Origin: a virus
Strand: one strand, 5' to 3'
IMG/VR virus record: IMGVR_UViG_3300025667_000007
Span: 1 to 49,710 of that record
Length of the DNA: 49,710 nt
A model generated the notes under the pieces. The model saw only the letters and a list, made by a program, of their open reading frames with translations. It was not told the DNA's origin and ran no database searches. Shown here piece after piece: positions 49,354 to 49,710 of the stretch; position 1 is the stretch's first letter, and every line of letters starts with the position of its first letter. Made by a program: the position numbers and the translations under genes.

Positions 49354-49710
49354 CAAAAATACTAACTCAGCGTTAGATTTGATGGCCAATCACGTATACG
49401 AAAGTCTACAAGAAATAACTGGAGTACAAGCAACTGCAAATACTACAATTGATTCGGCTGTTGCCAGTGGATTGGCAAACATTCAGACGTTGATTGATAC
49501 TGGTGTTGGTGGTGACCCACAAAGAGATTTTTACATCTATAACACGAATCATTGGTCAGTAACTAATGGTGGTTGTTGTCTCTCTTGGACAGTACCTACT
49601 GGTGCACAGATTATCAAATTTGAAATTCTTTCTGGTGGCGGCCCTGGTGGCTCTGCTGGACACGATTATGATATCGGACACGGTGGTGCAGGCGGAAACT
49701 ATAACGTAAA
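49316..49710 (+). CDS. Second glycine-rich adhesin, N-terminal part (cut by window end)
   Basis: The frame opens at ATG 49316 and is still open at the right edge (131 full codons). It starts with the same 14 residues (MDILTLGKMNQMAK) as the adhesin at 47602 and has the same plan: a helical attachment region, then CCLSWTVPTGAQIIKFEILS and a Gly-rich stretch (GGGPGG; GHGGAGGNY). Outside the first 14 residues the sequence is diverged and less cysteine-rich so far. It looks like a paralogous receptor-binding protein, either a second tip protein or an alternative one. GGGGAGAA before the ATG serves as ribosome site. Confidence 0.72.
   Translation, partial: MDILTLGKMNQMAKNTNSALDLMANHVYESLQEITGVQATANTTIDSAVASGLANIQTLIDTGVGGDPQRDFYIYNTNHWSVTNGGCCLSWTVPTGAQIIKFEILSGGGPGGSAGHDYDIGHGGAGGNYNV

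Noticed and set aside
1-49710. tRNA genes, CRISPR arrays, insertion sequences, integrase or attachment sites
   Set aside because: None seen on either strand; the gene content fits a lytic T4-like phage.

Overview
This window is part of the genome of a tailed phage of the T4-like (Straboviridae/Kyanoviridae-type) superfamily, and it most resembles marine T4-like myoviruses. Homologues recognised by sequence are late-transcription factor gp33, helicase loader gp59, ssDNA-binding gp32, DNA-end protector gp2, head-completion gp4, baseplate proteins gp48/54, gp53, gp5, gp25, gp6 and gp8, a hub protein, a PAAR spike tip and a ThyX-type thymidylate synthase. The DNA is AT-rich by eye. No tRNA, rRNA, CRISPR array or insertion sequence was seen.

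Layout. (1) Positions 1-5137, plus strand: replication and transcription genes with three consensus sigma-70 promoters (TTGACA, 16-17 bp, TATAAT). Genes are a conserved small protein, an HExxH zincin-like protein, a DUF1289 protein, gp33, gp59, a small unknown, ThyX, two small unknowns and gp32. A two-way hairpin terminator at 5157-5187 separates them from the next block. (2) Positions 5189-12152, minus strand. In transcription order: gp4, gp2, a tail-tube-fold protein, a gp26-like protein with a probable -1 frameshift extension, a 1008-residue probable tape measure, a one-helix membrane protein and a short gp23-like capsid-fold protein. (3) Position 12159 to the end, plus strand. It begins at a palindromic pair of late promoters and carries the baseplate genes, then four very large tail or fibre proteins (2423, 1812, 2570 and 1194 residues), then a glycine-rich adhesin, a fibre-chaperone-like gene and a second adhesin cut by the window edge. 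Perfect TATAAATA late-promoter boxes stand before gp48, gp25, gp8, the 1194-residue protein and the adhesins, and one lies inside a small gene upstream of the 2570-residue protein. This fits a gp33-dependent late programme.

Three things stand out. First, the gp26-like gene has a slippery T TTT TTC, a 4-nt spacer and a perfect 11-bp stem leading into an open -1 frame. This is the tail-chaperone G/GT arrangement of siphophages, and it sits directly between a tube-fold gene and the probable tape measure. Second, the large tail proteins carry redox- and metal-type modules. One has a complete soluble PQQ sugar-dehydrogenase-like beta-propeller. Two others have cupredoxin-like domains, one with an intact His/Cys/His/Met type-1 copper site. 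There are many HxH motifs and Cys-Trp repeats in several proteins. Third, the head-to-head late promoters place the gp4 start codon about one base from the predicted transcript start, so gp4 mRNA is probably leaderless.

All assignments are from reading sequence motifs and remembered family features. No database search was run.
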